A stretch of DNA of 64,000 bases, taken from positions 62,001-126,000 of the forward strand of contig JAERMQ010000007.1 in NCBI GenBank assembly GCA_016844745.1. The letters run 5' to 3'. Source of the stretch: Ignavibacteria bacterium (GTDB lineage Bacteria > Bacteroidota > Ignavibacteria > Kapaibacteriales > UBA2268). The translations under genes were made by a program, and so were the position numbers. The notes beneath the pieces are model-generated. The model saw only the letters and a list, made by a program, of their open reading frames with translations, searched no databases and was not told the DNA's origin. The stretch's first letter is position 1, and each line of letters opens with the position of its first letter. Shown in pieces: positions 18,968 to 28,170 of the stretch.

Positions 18968-19873
18968 TTAATTGCCGGTTAAACTCTTAAGCTTTTTAAT
19001 TCGGACTTTCGTTAAACCGGTTAATTGAGCTATATCATCAATTGAAAAGCCGCGCATTAAGCAATTTCGGGCAATTTTTTCAACTCCTTCAATGTATCCC
19101 TGCTGCATACCCTGCTGCATACCCTGCTGCATGCCCTGCTGCATACCCTGCTCTTGTCCAATTTTCAAGAATTCCTGGTCGTAACCTAATTCTTTTATTG
19201 CCTTTTTGAAATTTCTTTCCAATGTATTCATAAGCCCCTCCTGTTTTATTATTTTTGATATTTCTAATGAATAAAGTATTGAAGCTATTCTAAGCAAATT
19301 GTCATTATCAGCCGTTCCTTCGCTTTTTGTTAACAAACTTTGTAGGTATTCTCTGCGGTCTTTCTTGCTCGTGAACTCCTTTAATATGCTTATCTCCTTT
19401 TCAAATATTAATTCCAAATCTTCCGCTACAACCACATATACCGGAATGAGAGAAATATTTTCTATAACATATAATCCTTGACGAATAAGTTTGGCTTTAT
19501 ATTGTTTTAAGAATTTCTCCGGTCTTATGCTCGAAACAAGTGTAAAAGTTGTATTCTTTACATTTGCTTCAGGTTCCTTCAAAAGCACTCCGCTAATGTA
19601 TATGCCTAGACGATAGAGGTCATCCCGAATATTGAACCTGTCCTTTTCGGATTTGAATTCTACAATATTGTAACGCTTGAAATAAGTCAATACTTTTACG
19701 TAAGGAGCAATTGGTTCATTAACCTCGATTACGAGTACATCAACCCGCTTAGGCAAATCAATTATTTCATAATCGGTAATAACTTTAGCAAATTTTCCAA
19801 AATATCCTGCCATGAGTATCTTGAAAGACTCATCGTAACCAATCGTTAATTGTTTTTGTCGGTTATTATCCAT
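18968..19873 (-). CDS. Rpn/PD-(D/E)XK-type putative nuclease with GMQQ repeat
   Basis: The 301-residue protein has a PD-(D/E)XK-like core near the N-terminus (DVLVIEV..., then YNIVEFKSEKDRFNIRD, with the EFK triad), as in Rpn-type recombination-promoting nucleases and related transposase-derived proteins. Close to the C-terminus a perfect short repeat GMQQ occurs four times (encoded by 12-bp units at 19098-19145). The last 40 residues, CLMRGFSIDDIAQLTGLTKVRIKKL, form a helix-turn-helix. The family is common in multiple copies in AT-rich genomes, and cellular roles are mostly unproven. It stands alone, convergent with purE. Confidence 0.72.
   Translation of the reverse strand: MDNNRQKQLTIGYDESFKILMAGYFGKFAKVITDYEIIDLPKRVDVLVIEVNEPIAPYVKVLTYFKRYNIVEFKSEKDRFNIRDDLYRLGIYISGVLLKEPEANVKNTTFTLVSSIRPEKFLKQYKAKLIRQGLYVIENISLIPVYVVVAEDLELIFEKEISILKEFTSKKDRREYLQSLLTKSEGTADNDNLLRIASILYSLEISKIIKQEGLMNTLERNFKKAIKELGYDQEFLKIGQEQGMQQGMQQGMQQGMQQGYIEGVEKIARNCLMRGFSIDDIAQLTGLTKVRIKKLKSLTGN
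19098..19145. repeat. 12-bp in-frame tandem repeat encoding GMQQ
   Basis: Four head-to-tail copies of CCCTGCTGCATA (one with G in the last position) lie inside the Rpn-like gene, followed by a diverged fifth. Because the unit is a multiple of three, slippage would change the linker length without shifting frame. Confidence 0.95.
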
Positions 19874-19985
19874 TATGCAAATTCAGAAGAATTTTTTAAT
19901 TTACAAATAAATAAATGCTGGAGAAACATCAATAAATTTGTACGATATAAGCAGCAACCTCGTGTCAAGTCAACGATACTTTAAA

Positions 19986-20047
19986 CAGACAAGAATGTCT
20001 ATTCTACCTTTTTTTAATTAAATTAGTAGGTCGGACATTCTTGTCTG
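19986..20047. repeat. Inverted repeat with 14-bp arms (CAGACAAGAATGTC family)
   Basis: CAGACAAGAATGTC at 19986-19999 and its exact complement at 20034-20047 flank an AT-rich centre. A second copy with an internal duplication is at 52090-52181. It lies in the gene-free stretch 19874-20239; an open but startless frame around 20110-20275 matched nothing known. Confidence 0.9.
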
Positions 20048-20239
20048 ACACGTCAATCTATCATTGACCAGACACTAGTTTTAACTTTATTCATCTGCTT
20101 TTTAGAATCCTCTCAGTATAGAAAATCTTTCGATATTGAATGGTTTGCAAGTAGAGCATATTTCTGCTGTATTGATTGCTGCGGGAAGACAGAAACTATC
20201 AAGATTATCAAAGAATCATAATTATTCTCCCCTTAAAGT

Positions 20240-20944
20240 TCAGTTCGGTGGATTTCTTTTTGGCATTTTCTTTTGAGGAGCAAAAGGCAATCGCTCTTCA
20301 ATAAACAAAAGTAATTCTCCGGAATGTATTTCAACAGAAAACCAATCGGAAAGAGCTACATTGCGTGCGCCTTCCCTTGAACCGAGGCGGAGTTCTTCGT
20401 TGGTTAACTCCCATTTCAAATTTTTAGTTGTTAATATTGCAGCAGGTTGTGGTATTAGTGAAATAATTTCTCCGGCGTGAGTTTGGATTTTAAATGAGTA
20501 GCTAATTGGTAAACAATATCTGCCGTTATCGAAAACGCATAGATTCAATCGTCGGGCAATTTTAATAAGTACACTCCAGTTATTCAGAGTGTGTTCCAGC
20601 AATCCGCCATGAAATCCAAATATTATTAAATTCATATATCCGAGCGATTCTGCAAAAACTAAAGTTTTTTCAAAATCGTTGGTTTCCTGGTCAGGACGTT
20701 CAATAATCTTATGAGCAGGGAAATTTATACTTTCTGGCATTGACTTAAATGAATCCAAATCACCAATTACATAATCTGCTATTATTCCAATTCGATATAA
20801 TTTAATAGCGCCGCCATCAGCCGCAAGAACAGGAATCCCGGCTACCTGGTCAAGTATTTCCCTGGATGGTAAATCACCATCCAAACATACTACGGCGTCA
20901 AATTTTAATTCATTGAAATTAATATTATAGAAATTTTCAATCAT
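20240..20944 (-). CDS. Thiamine pyrophosphokinase
   Basis: The 234-residue protein carries the thiamine pyrophosphokinase motifs in order: LAADGGA (~41-47), YVIGDLDSF (~58-66), the catalytic DQETNDFEKTL (~85-95) and GGLLEHTLNN (~113-122). The C-terminal beta domain that binds thiamine follows (~150-225). The enzyme makes thiamine diphosphate from thiamine and ATP. The gene is single, read on the minus strand downstream of the histidine kinase and separated from it by a hairpin. The proline/lysine-rich tail (APQKKMPKRNPPN) is an extension of no evident role. Confidence 0.88.
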   Translation of the reverse strand: MIENFYNINFNELKFDAVVCLDGDLPSREILDQVAGIPVLAADGGAIKLYRIGIIADYVIGDLDSFKSMPESINFPAHKIIERPDQETNDFEKTLVFAESLGYMNLIIFGFHGGLLEHTLNNWSVLIKIARRLNLCVFDNGRYCLPISYSFKIQTHAGEIISLIPQPAAILTTKNLKWELTNEELRLGSREGARNVALSDWFSVEIHSGELLLFIEERLPFAPQKKMPKRNPPN

Positions 20945-20999
20945 TTAATTTAGTTCATAAAGTTCATAAAGTTGGGTCCTATCTAAAAACCAAAAATTT

Positions 21000-21024
21000 A
21001 ATTCCAAAGTACAACTTTGGAATT
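21000..21024 (-). terminator. Hairpin between histidine kinase and thiamine pyrophosphokinase genes
   Basis: AATTCCAAAGT and its exact complement ACTTTGGAATT surround a 3-base loop, 24 bases after the kinase stop in the direction of transcription. No strong U-run follows, so termination is inferred from position. The adjoining ATTAGTAAGTCTTTGAT recurs near 52218, so it may instead be part of a dispersed repeat. Confidence 0.5.
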
Positions 21025-21047
21025 AGTAAGTCTTTGATATTTCTCAT

Positions 21048-23918
21048 TTAAAAATCAGAAACCGGAATATAAGGAATTGTAAAATAAAATGTGCTCCCTT
21101 TGTTTATTTCCGATTCAACCCATATATTACCTCCCAATTTTTCGATAAGCCCTTTCGAGATAGTCAATCCTAATCCTGCGCCGCCAAAATTACGGGATAG
21201 CAAATTATCATCTCCCTGCCTGAATCGTTCGAATATTATTTTTTGTTTTTCATCGGTTATTCCAATTCCCGTATCTTTGATATAAAATCTTAAGTCAGAT
21301 TCATTTTCCAAAGTACAACCAATTTCCACATAACCCTCGAATGTAAATTTCAATGCGTTCCCAACCAAATTATTTAATACCTGCTTTATTCGGGTATGGT
21401 CTGTCCTGACTATACTATTACAGTCGAGTGTTGAACCAATTATCAATTCAATGTTATTTGGGAATTCATTGTCTTCTTTCAAAGCCCTGAAGGTCTCGAT
21501 TGTCTCCTTTAATAAATGATTTATATCGTCTTCGGTAATACTGAATCTAATCTGGTTTGCTTCGATTTTGGAAATATCCAATATATCATTTATTATATTC
21601 AGAAGGTCATGCCCTCGTTTATTGATGAACCTGATATATTCCTGCTTGTCAGATACAGTTAAATTATTATCAACCAGAAGTTGCGAAAACCCAAGTATTG
21701 CATTCATCGGCGTTCTGATTTCATGGGACATGTTCGCTAAGAATGCGGATTTCAGCCAATCGGATTCTTCTGCCCTTTCCTTGGCATTCATAAGTTCTTC
21801 CTCTACAATTTTCCTATCGGTAATATCATTTATAACTGCCAGAAAAACCTTCTCAGAACGTGAATCGACAAGCTGGAGAAATACTTCGACGGGGTAAAGG
21901 GAAGCATTTTTACGCCGATGCACTGTTTGGAAAATAATTCGAGCTTTCTTCTTTTCAAATAGTGGGCGAACCATTATCCAAAACGAATCTTCGGTAAATT
22001 CAGGTTTAAGGTCAAGAGGAGTTAGTTTTAGTATTTCCTCTTCCTTATAACCAAGATTATCAAGAGCTGCCTTATTTACAAAAAGGAATTTTAATGAATC
22101 GGAATTAAATAAATATATTTCGTTTAGGCTAAGCTTAATTACCTCGGTAAGTTTTATTCTTTCAGCTTCAGTTTTTCTCGATTCAGTTACATCGATAATA
22201 TGAGTTATATAATAAAGAGGATTACCGGTTGATTCCTGGAAAAGGGAGTATGTTATTTGAACATTAACAGGACTTCCGTTTTTATGAAGATACTTCTTTT
22301 CTAATGTATTCCTGATATTTTCAGATGTCTTGCCATTATTGAATGCTTTCAGGCTGCTTTTCAAATCATCCGGATGGGTGATATCGGTAAATTTTAATCC
22401 CAACAATTCTTGTTTTGAATATCCAAGCATTTGGGCAAAGGAATTATTTGTATCTAAAAGTTTTCCATCCATTGCAGTTAGAATTATACCGGCAGGAGCA
22501 TTTTCGAATAACATTCGTAATCTTTCTTCCGAATTCCGGATTTTATCCTGAATTCTCTGCTGTTCGGTTACATCCCGGAATACGAGTATTGCTCCGATTA
22601 TTTTCCCATCTTTATTACGAATAGGAGCTCCGCTATCGGCTATTATTCTTTCTATACCGGATTTTGATATTAATGCCGTATGGTTGGCAAGGCTGACTAA
22701 ATCACCGGTTTTCAAGACCATCTCAACCGGATTGCCTAGCTTTTCTCTTGTAAACTCATCAATAATATGAAAAACATCGTTAATTGGTTGTCCTTTAGCT
22801 TCGATTTCTTCCCAGCCTGTCAGTTCTTGGGCTATTTTATTCATCAATACAATATAACCGTTAATATCAGTGGCAATAACAGCATCGCCTATGCTTTGCA
22901 GAGTAACGAAAAGCCTTTCCTTTTCTTCGAATAACTCCTGCCCGGCTTTTTTTCTTGCGGAAATATCGTGGGAAATTGATAGTATTACTTTTTTTCCGGT
23001 TAAATCAATTATTTTCGAATGCAATTCAACCGGAATAATCGAGCCGTCTTTGCAAATATGCTCGGTCTCGAAATGCAAAATTTCATTTTGAAGTACTCTT
23101 TCAATCCTGTCATAAATAATCCCAGAGTTCTCAGGCGTATTTATTTCACTGATATTTTTCTTCATTAATTCATCTCTTGAATAACCAAGCCGGGAATGAG
23201 CAACTTCGTTAAAATCAATATAATTCCCGTTTAAATCAATTAGGGTAATTGCATCGGAACTGGTTTCGAATATCGAGCGGAATTTCTTCTCGCTCCGGAT
23301 AATATTACTTATTATAGGATTTGTTGTTTTAATAAATAAAATAATACCTATAATAAGTAAAATAATTGCTATGATGGATGTAAATAAGGCAGCTTCATAA
23401 AAAGGAGCATTAACCTCCGAGGTTTCTATTTTGGCAACGATGCCCCATCCCAATTCTTTGATAAAAGTATAACTTACATACACTTCTTTAGATTTATAAT
23501 CAATAGCTTTTTCAAAACCGGTATTGCCACTAAGTGCCTTACTCATTGGAGTTTTTAATAACCGGTTAATTTTCCTGAAACTTCCATAGCTAATAGTATC
23601 TTTGTTCTGAGCCAATAAATAGGATATTGTATCTCCGGATTGTTTCGCAATAACAAACTCGCCTGACTCCCCGATTATTTTTATGGTTCTCTGGAATTTG
23701 GTCATCGATGCTATTATATCATTTTCTTTAAGCGAATTTTTCAAAAGGTTTTTGATTTCGGACTTCTGCATATTTACTAAATCCGAGAGCGAATCTTCAA
23801 TCGTATCTATATATTTCTTATGAACGATTAACAATGATAGGGCAGTTGCAGAAATTGTCACTACTGCCAAAATAATAATCAGGATGACTACATTTTTTGT
23901 TAAAAGAACTTTTTTCAT
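21048..23918 (-). CDS. Membrane sensor histidine kinase with four PAS domains
   Basis: The 956-residue protein has a membrane helix (9-30), an extracytoplasmic sensor region (~31-168), a second helix (~170-193) and four PAS/PAC units (~205-325, 335-455, 462-582, 590-705). Their cores read SSDAITLIDLNGNYIDFNE, SIGDAVIATDINGYIVLMN, NAPAGIILTAMDGKLLDTN and a more diverged fourth. The HisKA phosphoacceptor is FLANMSHEIRTPMNAILGF, followed by a HATPase domain with NNLVGNALKFT, DTGIGI and GAGLGLTISKGL. There is no receiver domain and no regulator gene beside it, so it is an orphan. The signal sensed is unknown. Confidence 0.92.
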   Translation of the reverse strand: MKKVLLTKNVVILIIILAVVTISATALSLLIVHKKYIDTIEDSLSDLVNMQKSEIKNLLKNSLKENDIIASMTKFQRTIKIIGESGEFVIAKQSGDTISYLLAQNKDTISYGSFRKINRLLKTPMSKALSGNTGFEKAIDYKSKEVYVSYTFIKELGWGIVAKIETSEVNAPFYEAALFTSIIAIILLIIGIILFIKTTNPIISNIIRSEKKFRSIFETSSDAITLIDLNGNYIDFNEVAHSRLGYSRDELMKKNISEINTPENSGIIYDRIERVLQNEILHFETEHICKDGSIIPVELHSKIIDLTGKKVILSISHDISARKKAGQELFEEKERLFVTLQSIGDAVIATDINGYIVLMNKIAQELTGWEEIEAKGQPINDVFHIIDEFTREKLGNPVEMVLKTGDLVSLANHTALISKSGIERIIADSGAPIRNKDGKIIGAILVFRDVTEQQRIQDKIRNSEERLRMLFENAPAGIILTAMDGKLLDTNNSFAQMLGYSKQELLGLKFTDITHPDDLKSSLKAFNNGKTSENIRNTLEKKYLHKNGSPVNVQITYSLFQESTGNPLYYITHIIDVTESRKTEAERIKLTEVIKLSLNEIYLFNSDSLKFLFVNKAALDNLGYKEEEILKLTPLDLKPEFTEDSFWIMVRPLFEKKKARIIFQTVHRRKNASLYPVEVFLQLVDSRSEKVFLAVINDITDRKIVEEELMNAKERAEESDWLKSAFLANMSHEIRTPMNAILGFSQLLVDNNLTVSDKQEYIRFINKRGHDLLNIINDILDISKIEANQIRFSITEDDINHLLKETIETFRALKEDNEFPNNIELIIGSTLDCNSIVRTDHTRIKQVLNNLVGNALKFTFEGYVEIGCTLENESDLRFYIKDTGIGITDEKQKIIFERFRQGDDNLLSRNFGGAGLGLTISKGLIEKLGGNIWVESEINKGSTFYFTIPYIPVSDF

Positions 23919-24046
23919 AAATCAAATTTAAAAAAATTCAAAATTAATTATTCCGCAAATATCGAGCCATATACAGAATTGACATATTTAATAATAATAT
24001 AGTTTGAATTGAAAGAAATTAAAATAGGTAACTACTCAGCAGGAAG

Positions 24047-24080
24047 GAATAATGAATAATGAATAATGAATAATGAATAA
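24047..24080. repeat. 7-bp tandem repeat (GAATAAT)
   Basis: Nearly five head-to-tail copies of GAATAAT lie in the gene-free region upstream of the histidine kinase gene. No coding role is seen. Confidence 0.9.
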
Positions 24081-24095
24081 GAACAAAGGAATAAT

Positions 24096-24255
24096 GAACA
24101 AGGATTAACGATTTAAGATTTTAGAAGAAAGTAAAAAGGGAAAGGGAAAAGGCGAAAGGGAAAAGGGGAAAAAGGAATTATATGAGTAATCACGTTCCAA
24201 AATAAATCAAAATTCATTAACGAAATCATAAATCAAAAATCGTTAATCCTTGTTC
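24096..24255. repeat. Inverted repeat with 19-bp arms around a purine-rich core
   Basis: GAACAAGGATTAACGATTT (24096-24114) is exactly complementary to 24237-24255. Between the arms is a one-sided purine run (about 24126-24177, mostly GGGAAA-type units). No ORF is present. The layout suggests a small non-autonomous palindromic element. Confidence 0.85.
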
Positions 24256-24299
24256 TTAAATAATTATTTTCTTCCAATTGCTGAATAGATTCAAATTTT

Positions 24300-24640
24300 C
24301 CGACCTCTGCGTGCTTTGCGAGAGAATTTTTCACGCAAAGCCCGCAAAGGTAAAGAACACTCTCTGCGAAATTTGCGAGAGAATTTTTTCACGCAAAGCC
24401 CGCAAAGGTAAAGAACACTCTCTGCGAACTTTGCGAGAGAATTTTTTCACGCAAAGCACGCGAAGGAAAAGAAAACTCTCCGTGCTTAGCTAGAGAATTT
24501 TTTCACGCAAAGCACGCAAAGGAGAAGAACACTCTCTGCGTGCTTTGCGAGAGAATTTTTCACGCAAAGCAGCAAAGGTAAAGAACACTCTCTGCGAACT
24601 TTGCGAGAGAATTTTATCACTCAAAGCACGCAAAGGAAAA
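24300..24640. repeat. Tandem array of about six ~57-bp hairpin units
   Basis: Six units of 56-58 bp each contain CTTTGCGAGAGAATTTTTTC followed by CACGCAAAG, so every unit can fold as a hairpin (CTTTGCG/CGCAAAG), joined by GGTAAAGAACACTCTCTGCG-type linkers. An open frame crosses the array but is just the repeat read through. The intervals are repeated, not unique, so it is not a CRISPR. Related single units occur at about 40131-40182. The full gene-free stretch is 23919-24824. Confidence 0.92.
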
Positions 24641-24824
24641 TATCTCTTTTGACATTGCATTATTTTATCCAGCTTATTCTATAATGCTCAAATAAAAACA
24701 AATTGGTTATTTAAACGTTTTTGACCTTTTTTAGGTTGGTTATTTTAACTAATTTAATATTTTATTATTATTTGATTTTGAAAGTTCTTATTCATAAATA
24801 TAACAACACTATAAAGGAGAAATC

Positions 24825-25871
24825 ATGGTAGGAATAGTCGGATTCGGCTCTTACGTGCCAAGCTATCGAATCAAAGCACAAACAATAGCCGCACAGTGGG
24901 GCGACGATGCAGCAGCTATCGAGCGCGGCTTAATGCTCAAAGAAAAAACCGTTCCCGGACGCGATGAAGATACTATTACAATTGCAATCGCCGCCGCCAA
25001 GAACGCACTCAAACGCGCCCGAATAGACCCGAAACTAATCGGCGCAGTTTATATCGGCTCGGAATCCCATCCTTATGCAGTTAAACCATCCGGCACAGTT
25101 TTAATTGATGCTCTCGGTATTGGTCCCGACGTTCACGTTGCTGATTTCGAATTCGCTTGCAAAGCCGGTTCGGAAGCGATGTTCGTTGCATACAGCCACG
25201 TTAAATCAGGCAATATGGATTATGCTATGGGAATAGGCGCAGATACTTCGCAAGGCGCTCCCGGTGATGCATTGGAATATTCTGCTTCCGCCGGAGGAGC
25301 AGCATTTATTTTCGGGGCAAAAGATGTTCTGGCAGACGTGAAATTCACTCATTCATATACAAGCGATACTGCAGATTTCTGGCGTCGGGAATATCAGCAT
25401 TATCCCCGCCATGGCGGACGCTTTACAGGTGAGCCTGCTTACTTCAAGCATGTTCTGGGATGCGGCGAAAGGCTATTGGAGAAATCCGGAATGAAGGCAC
25501 AGGACTTCGCTTTTGCTGTTTTCCACATGCCGAATGGAAAATTCCCCTTGAAAGCCGGCAATACTCTCGGCTTTACAAACGAGCAGATGGAGCAGGGCTG
25601 GGTAGTCAATTTAATGGGTAATACTTATTCAGGCTCTTCGCCAACAGGATTAGCAGCCATTTTAGACGTTGCCAAACCCGGCGATAAAATATTCATGGTT
25701 TCCTTCGGTTCCGGTGCGGGCAGTGATGGTTTCATATTCGAGGCTACTGATAAAATTACCGAAACACAGGATTTAGCGTCCAAAACACGCGACCTGCTTA
25801 CAGGTAAAAAATTCTATCTCGATTACGGGCACTATGTTGCTTACAGAAGAAAAATCTTATTTAACGAGTAA
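24825..25871 (+). CDS. Archaeal-type hydroxymethylglutaryl-CoA synthase
   Basis: The 348-residue thiolase-fold enzyme resembles the short archaeal HMG-CoA synthases. The presumed catalytic triad is visible as Glu in GSESHPYAVKPS (~80), Cys in FEFACKAGSEA (~111) and His in VFHMPNGKFP (~233). A C-terminal Gly-rich FGSGAGSDGFIFE closes the fold. It would condense acetoacetyl-CoA with acetyl-CoA to HMG-CoA. The next functional genes, thiolase (27022) and DUF35 (28170), are its usual archaeal partners, where the three form a substrate-channelling complex. Its GC-rich codons contrast with most of the window. AGGAG lies 5 bases before ATG. Confidence 0.88.
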   Translation: MVGIVGFGSYVPSYRIKAQTIAAQWGDDAAAIERGLMLKEKTVPGRDEDTITIAIAAAKNALKRARIDPKLIGAVYIGSESHPYAVKPSGTVLIDALGIGPDVHVADFEFACKAGSEAMFVAYSHVKSGNMDYAMGIGADTSQGAPGDALEYSASAGGAAFIFGAKDVLADVKFTHSYTSDTADFWRREYQHYPRHGGRFTGEPAYFKHVLGCGERLLEKSGMKAQDFAFAVFHMPNGKFPLKAGNTLGFTNEQMEQGWVVNLMGNTYSGSSPTGLAAILDVAKPGDKIFMVSFGSGAGSDGFIFEATDKITETQDLASKTRDLLTGKKFYLDYGHYVAYRRKILFNE

Positions 25872-25896
25872 AAGTAATTTTTTTATTGAGGACATT

Positions 25897-26955
25897 ATGG
25901 CATTATCCCCAAAAGAATTGCAAAAGAAAAAAGAAAAGCAGAAGCAGAAACAAAAGCAGAAAGTTCTTTCTTTTCATCAGAAATTTGATAATATGAATGA
26001 AGACATAGCTGATTTTCCATTTGGCGAATGTTTTATTACTGAAAATGATGAAAATTGCGGATTAGTCAGTATTATAGTAAGCAGGAAATTAGCAAATAAT
26101 AAATTATTGGTTTCAAGTTTTTTAGTTGATATATTTTGTCTTGGTGTAAAGGATTCGTATAGAAATTATTTAAATAAGTACGAATTTGAATCATTAAAAA
26201 GAAAATATACTGAATTTTTACCAATAATTCATATTACTCATGCTTATGCTAAGAAACTTATTGAAGGAGCAATTGGATATGCTAAAGAATTAGGGTTCGA
26301 ACCAGACAAGGATTATGATAAAGCAAAAATAATTTTCGAAGGTGTAAATTCTGATGAATGCATTGATGTTTTTGAATATGGATATAATGGTAAGCCTTTA
26401 TATATTACCGGTGAAAATGACAGTGAATCTTTTATTCAAAATGTTTTAAATAAATTGGAATTAAAATGTGGTATAGATGGTTTCGAATTTGAAAATGATG
26501 CTGAAGATGATGAAGATTGGGAAGTAGAAGAAGAAGATGATGAAGATGATTTCGAAGAAGATGAAATTAATCAAGCCAAAGCTTTACTCAAGTTAATTAA
26601 ATTTGGTCAGAACCTAAAAAAAACATTTAAAAAGCTGGTTATGGAAGATGAAGATAAGCAGAAAGTTTTATCCAAGAAAACATTTAAAGAAATGAAGGAA
26701 GGTTTCCTTGATTCTTTATTGGAAACAAATTTTGATATTATGAATTTAGATAATTATGCTAAAGACGATTTGAATAAATATGAAAATCAGGAATTGATGA
26801 AAATAATTACTACAATTATCACAGAATTTACATACAAAGAATTTCAGGAATTAGATATTTCAGATTTTGATTTTGAAAAAGAATTTGAAACAAATAAATA
26901 TTTTCATAGACCTGAAAATGATAATAACTCTGGAAAAGTAATAAAATTTCAATAG
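25897..26955 (+). CDS. Uncharacterised acidic protein inserted in the HMG-CoA synthase/thiolase cassette
   Basis: The likely start is the ATG at 25897, which is preceded by GAGGA and leaves a 25-base gap to the HMG-CoA synthase stop; the open frame extends further upstream. The product (352 aa) has a Lys/Gln-rich N-terminus (KELQKKKEKQKQKQKQK). The core reads FLVDIFCLGVKDSYRN (about residues 80-95), a pattern recalled from uncharacterised bacterial proteins. A strongly acidic stretch (DAEDDEDWEVEEEDDEDD, ~200) and a helical C-terminal half follow. Base composition is far more AT-rich than both neighbours, which supports later insertion. No function is assigned. Confidence 0.75.
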   Translation: MALSPKELQKKKEKQKQKQKQKVLSFHQKFDNMNEDIADFPFGECFITENDENCGLVSIIVSRKLANNKLLVSSFLVDIFCLGVKDSYRNYLNKYEFESLKRKYTEFLPIIHITHAYAKKLIEGAIGYAKELGFEPDKDYDKAKIIFEGVNSDECIDVFEYGYNGKPLYITGENDSESFIQNVLNKLELKCGIDGFEFENDAEDDEDWEVEEEDDEDDFEEDEINQAKALLKLIKFGQNLKKTFKKLVMEDEDKQKVLSKKTFKEMKEGFLDSLLETNFDIMNLDNYAKDDLNKYENQELMKIITTIITEFTYKEFQELDISDFDFEKEFETNKYFHRPENDNNSGKVIKFQ

Positions 26956-27021
26956 AATAATTACAAGAAGAAATTTAGAAAAATAAATTAAAATAGAATT
27001 AAAAACAAAAATGGAGAATTT

Positions 27022-28170
27022 ATGCGAGAAGTAGCAGTAATCGGCGTCGGGATGACCCGTTTCGGTGAGCTATGGAGCCAAAGTATTCGCGATATGTTCG
27101 CGGAAGCTGCTCTTAAAGCCATGGACGATGCCGGTGTGAAAAAAATCGAATCTCTTTACGTTGGCTGCATGTCCAGTGGGCTTTATACTGCACAGGAACA
27201 TCTCGGCTCTGTAATGGCAGATTATATCGGACAGAGGGGAGCTGCAGCAGTAAGAGTAGAATCTGCATGTGCATCCGGCGGGCAGGCAGTTCGGGCTGCA
27301 TTTATGGAAGTCGCTTCGGGCGCCTGCGATATAGCCCTTGCCGGCGGTGTTGAAAAAATGTGGGATGCCGAAGATAGCTCAATGGTATTGGCAACCGCAT
27401 CGGACCAGGAATACGAAGCATACAGCGGTGTAACATTCCCCGGTCTTTATGCAATGATGGCACGCGCATATATGGAGCGTTACGGCTTGACCCGCGAAGA
27501 GTTGGCAGCCGTTCCGGTAAAAAATCACAAGCACGCAATTAATAATCCACATGCTCAATATCCGCAGCCTCTCACAATCGAAGGCGTATTGAAAGCATCA
27601 TTGGTAGCCGACCCGCTGCGATTGATGGATTGCTCGCCGATTTCGGACGGTGCTGCATGTGTGATTCTTTGCCCCTTAGATAAAGCCAAGCAATATACCG
27701 ATAAACCAGTTAAAATTGTTGGAATCGGCTCTGCATCAGGTCCGATTGCTTTGCACGACCATGCTGATTTCACCCGTCTCGATGCAGTACGTCTTGCAGG
27801 AGAACGTGCCTATAAAATGGCAAATGTTTCGCCCAAAAATATTTCATTCGTTGAAGTACATGATTGCTTCTCGATTGCTGAAATTATCGTTGCCGAAGAA
27901 CTCGGCTTCTTCGAGTATGGCAAAGCAGGCAAAGCAATAGCTAACGGAGCAGGTACTTATGGGAACGGAGTTGTAATAAATCCGAGCGGTGGACTCAAAG
28001 CAAAGGGTCATCCGGTAGGCGCAACGGGAGTAGCCCAGGTGATTGAATGTACTTTGCAATTGCAGGGTAAAGCAGGTAAGCGCCAGGTAGAAAATGCACG
28101 CTACGGAATGGCTCAGAATATGGGTGGTTCCGGCGGAAGTTCAGTTGTACACATTTTGGAGGCACAATAA
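27022..28170 (+). CDS. SCP2-type thiolase (acetyl-CoA C-acetyltransferase) of the HMG-CoA cassette
   Basis: The 382-residue thiolase has the nucleophilic Cys in [14 protein letters not shown] (~89), the [10 protein letters not shown] His motif (~285) and the GHPVGATG loop (~338) of the archaeal/SCP2-type subfamily. In archaea this enzyme makes acetoacetyl-CoA and passes it directly to HMG-CoA synthase in a complex bridged by a DUF35 protein. Here the DUF35 gene overlaps by one base (28170) and the synthase lies upstream beyond an inserted gene, so the same complex is likely. Codon use is GC-rich like the synthase. No other mevalonate gene is in the window. Confidence 0.88.
   Translation: MREVAVIGVGMTRFGELWSQSIRDMFAEAALKAMDDAGVKKIESLYVGCMSSGLYTAQEHLGSVMADYIGQRGAAAVRVESACASGGQAVRAAFMEVASGACDIALAGGVEKMWDAEDSSMVLATASDQEYEAYSGVTFPGLYAMMARAYMERYGLTREELAAVPVKNHKHAINNPHAQYPQPLTIEGVLKASLVADPLRLMDCSPISDGAACVILCPLDKAKQYTDKPVKIVGIGSASGPIALHDHADFTRLDAVRLAGERAYKMANVSPKNISFVEVHDCFSIAEIIVAEELGFFEYGKAGKAIANGAGTYGNGVVINPSGGLKAKGHPVGATGVAQVIECTLQLQGKAGKRQVENARYGMAQNMGGSGGSSVVHILEAQ

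Noticed and set aside
19098-19145. Phase-variable contingency switch
   Set aside because: The unit is 12 bp, so gain or loss keeps the frame; on/off switching is not expected.
20110-20275. Startless open frame (SIENLSILNGLQVEHISAVLIAAGRQ-like) after an in-frame TAG
   Set aside because: No start codon, runs into the antisense of thiamine pyrophosphokinase, and no family was recognised; it could be a remnant but this cannot be supported.
24278-24493. Open frame of 71 codons across the hairpin array
   Set aside because: The frame is only the tandem repeat read through (repeated CERIF/KARKGK wording); there is no ribosome site and no family resemblance.
24300-24640. Possible CRISPR array
   Set aside because: The units are repeated along their whole length with no unique spacers, and there are no cas genes nearby.
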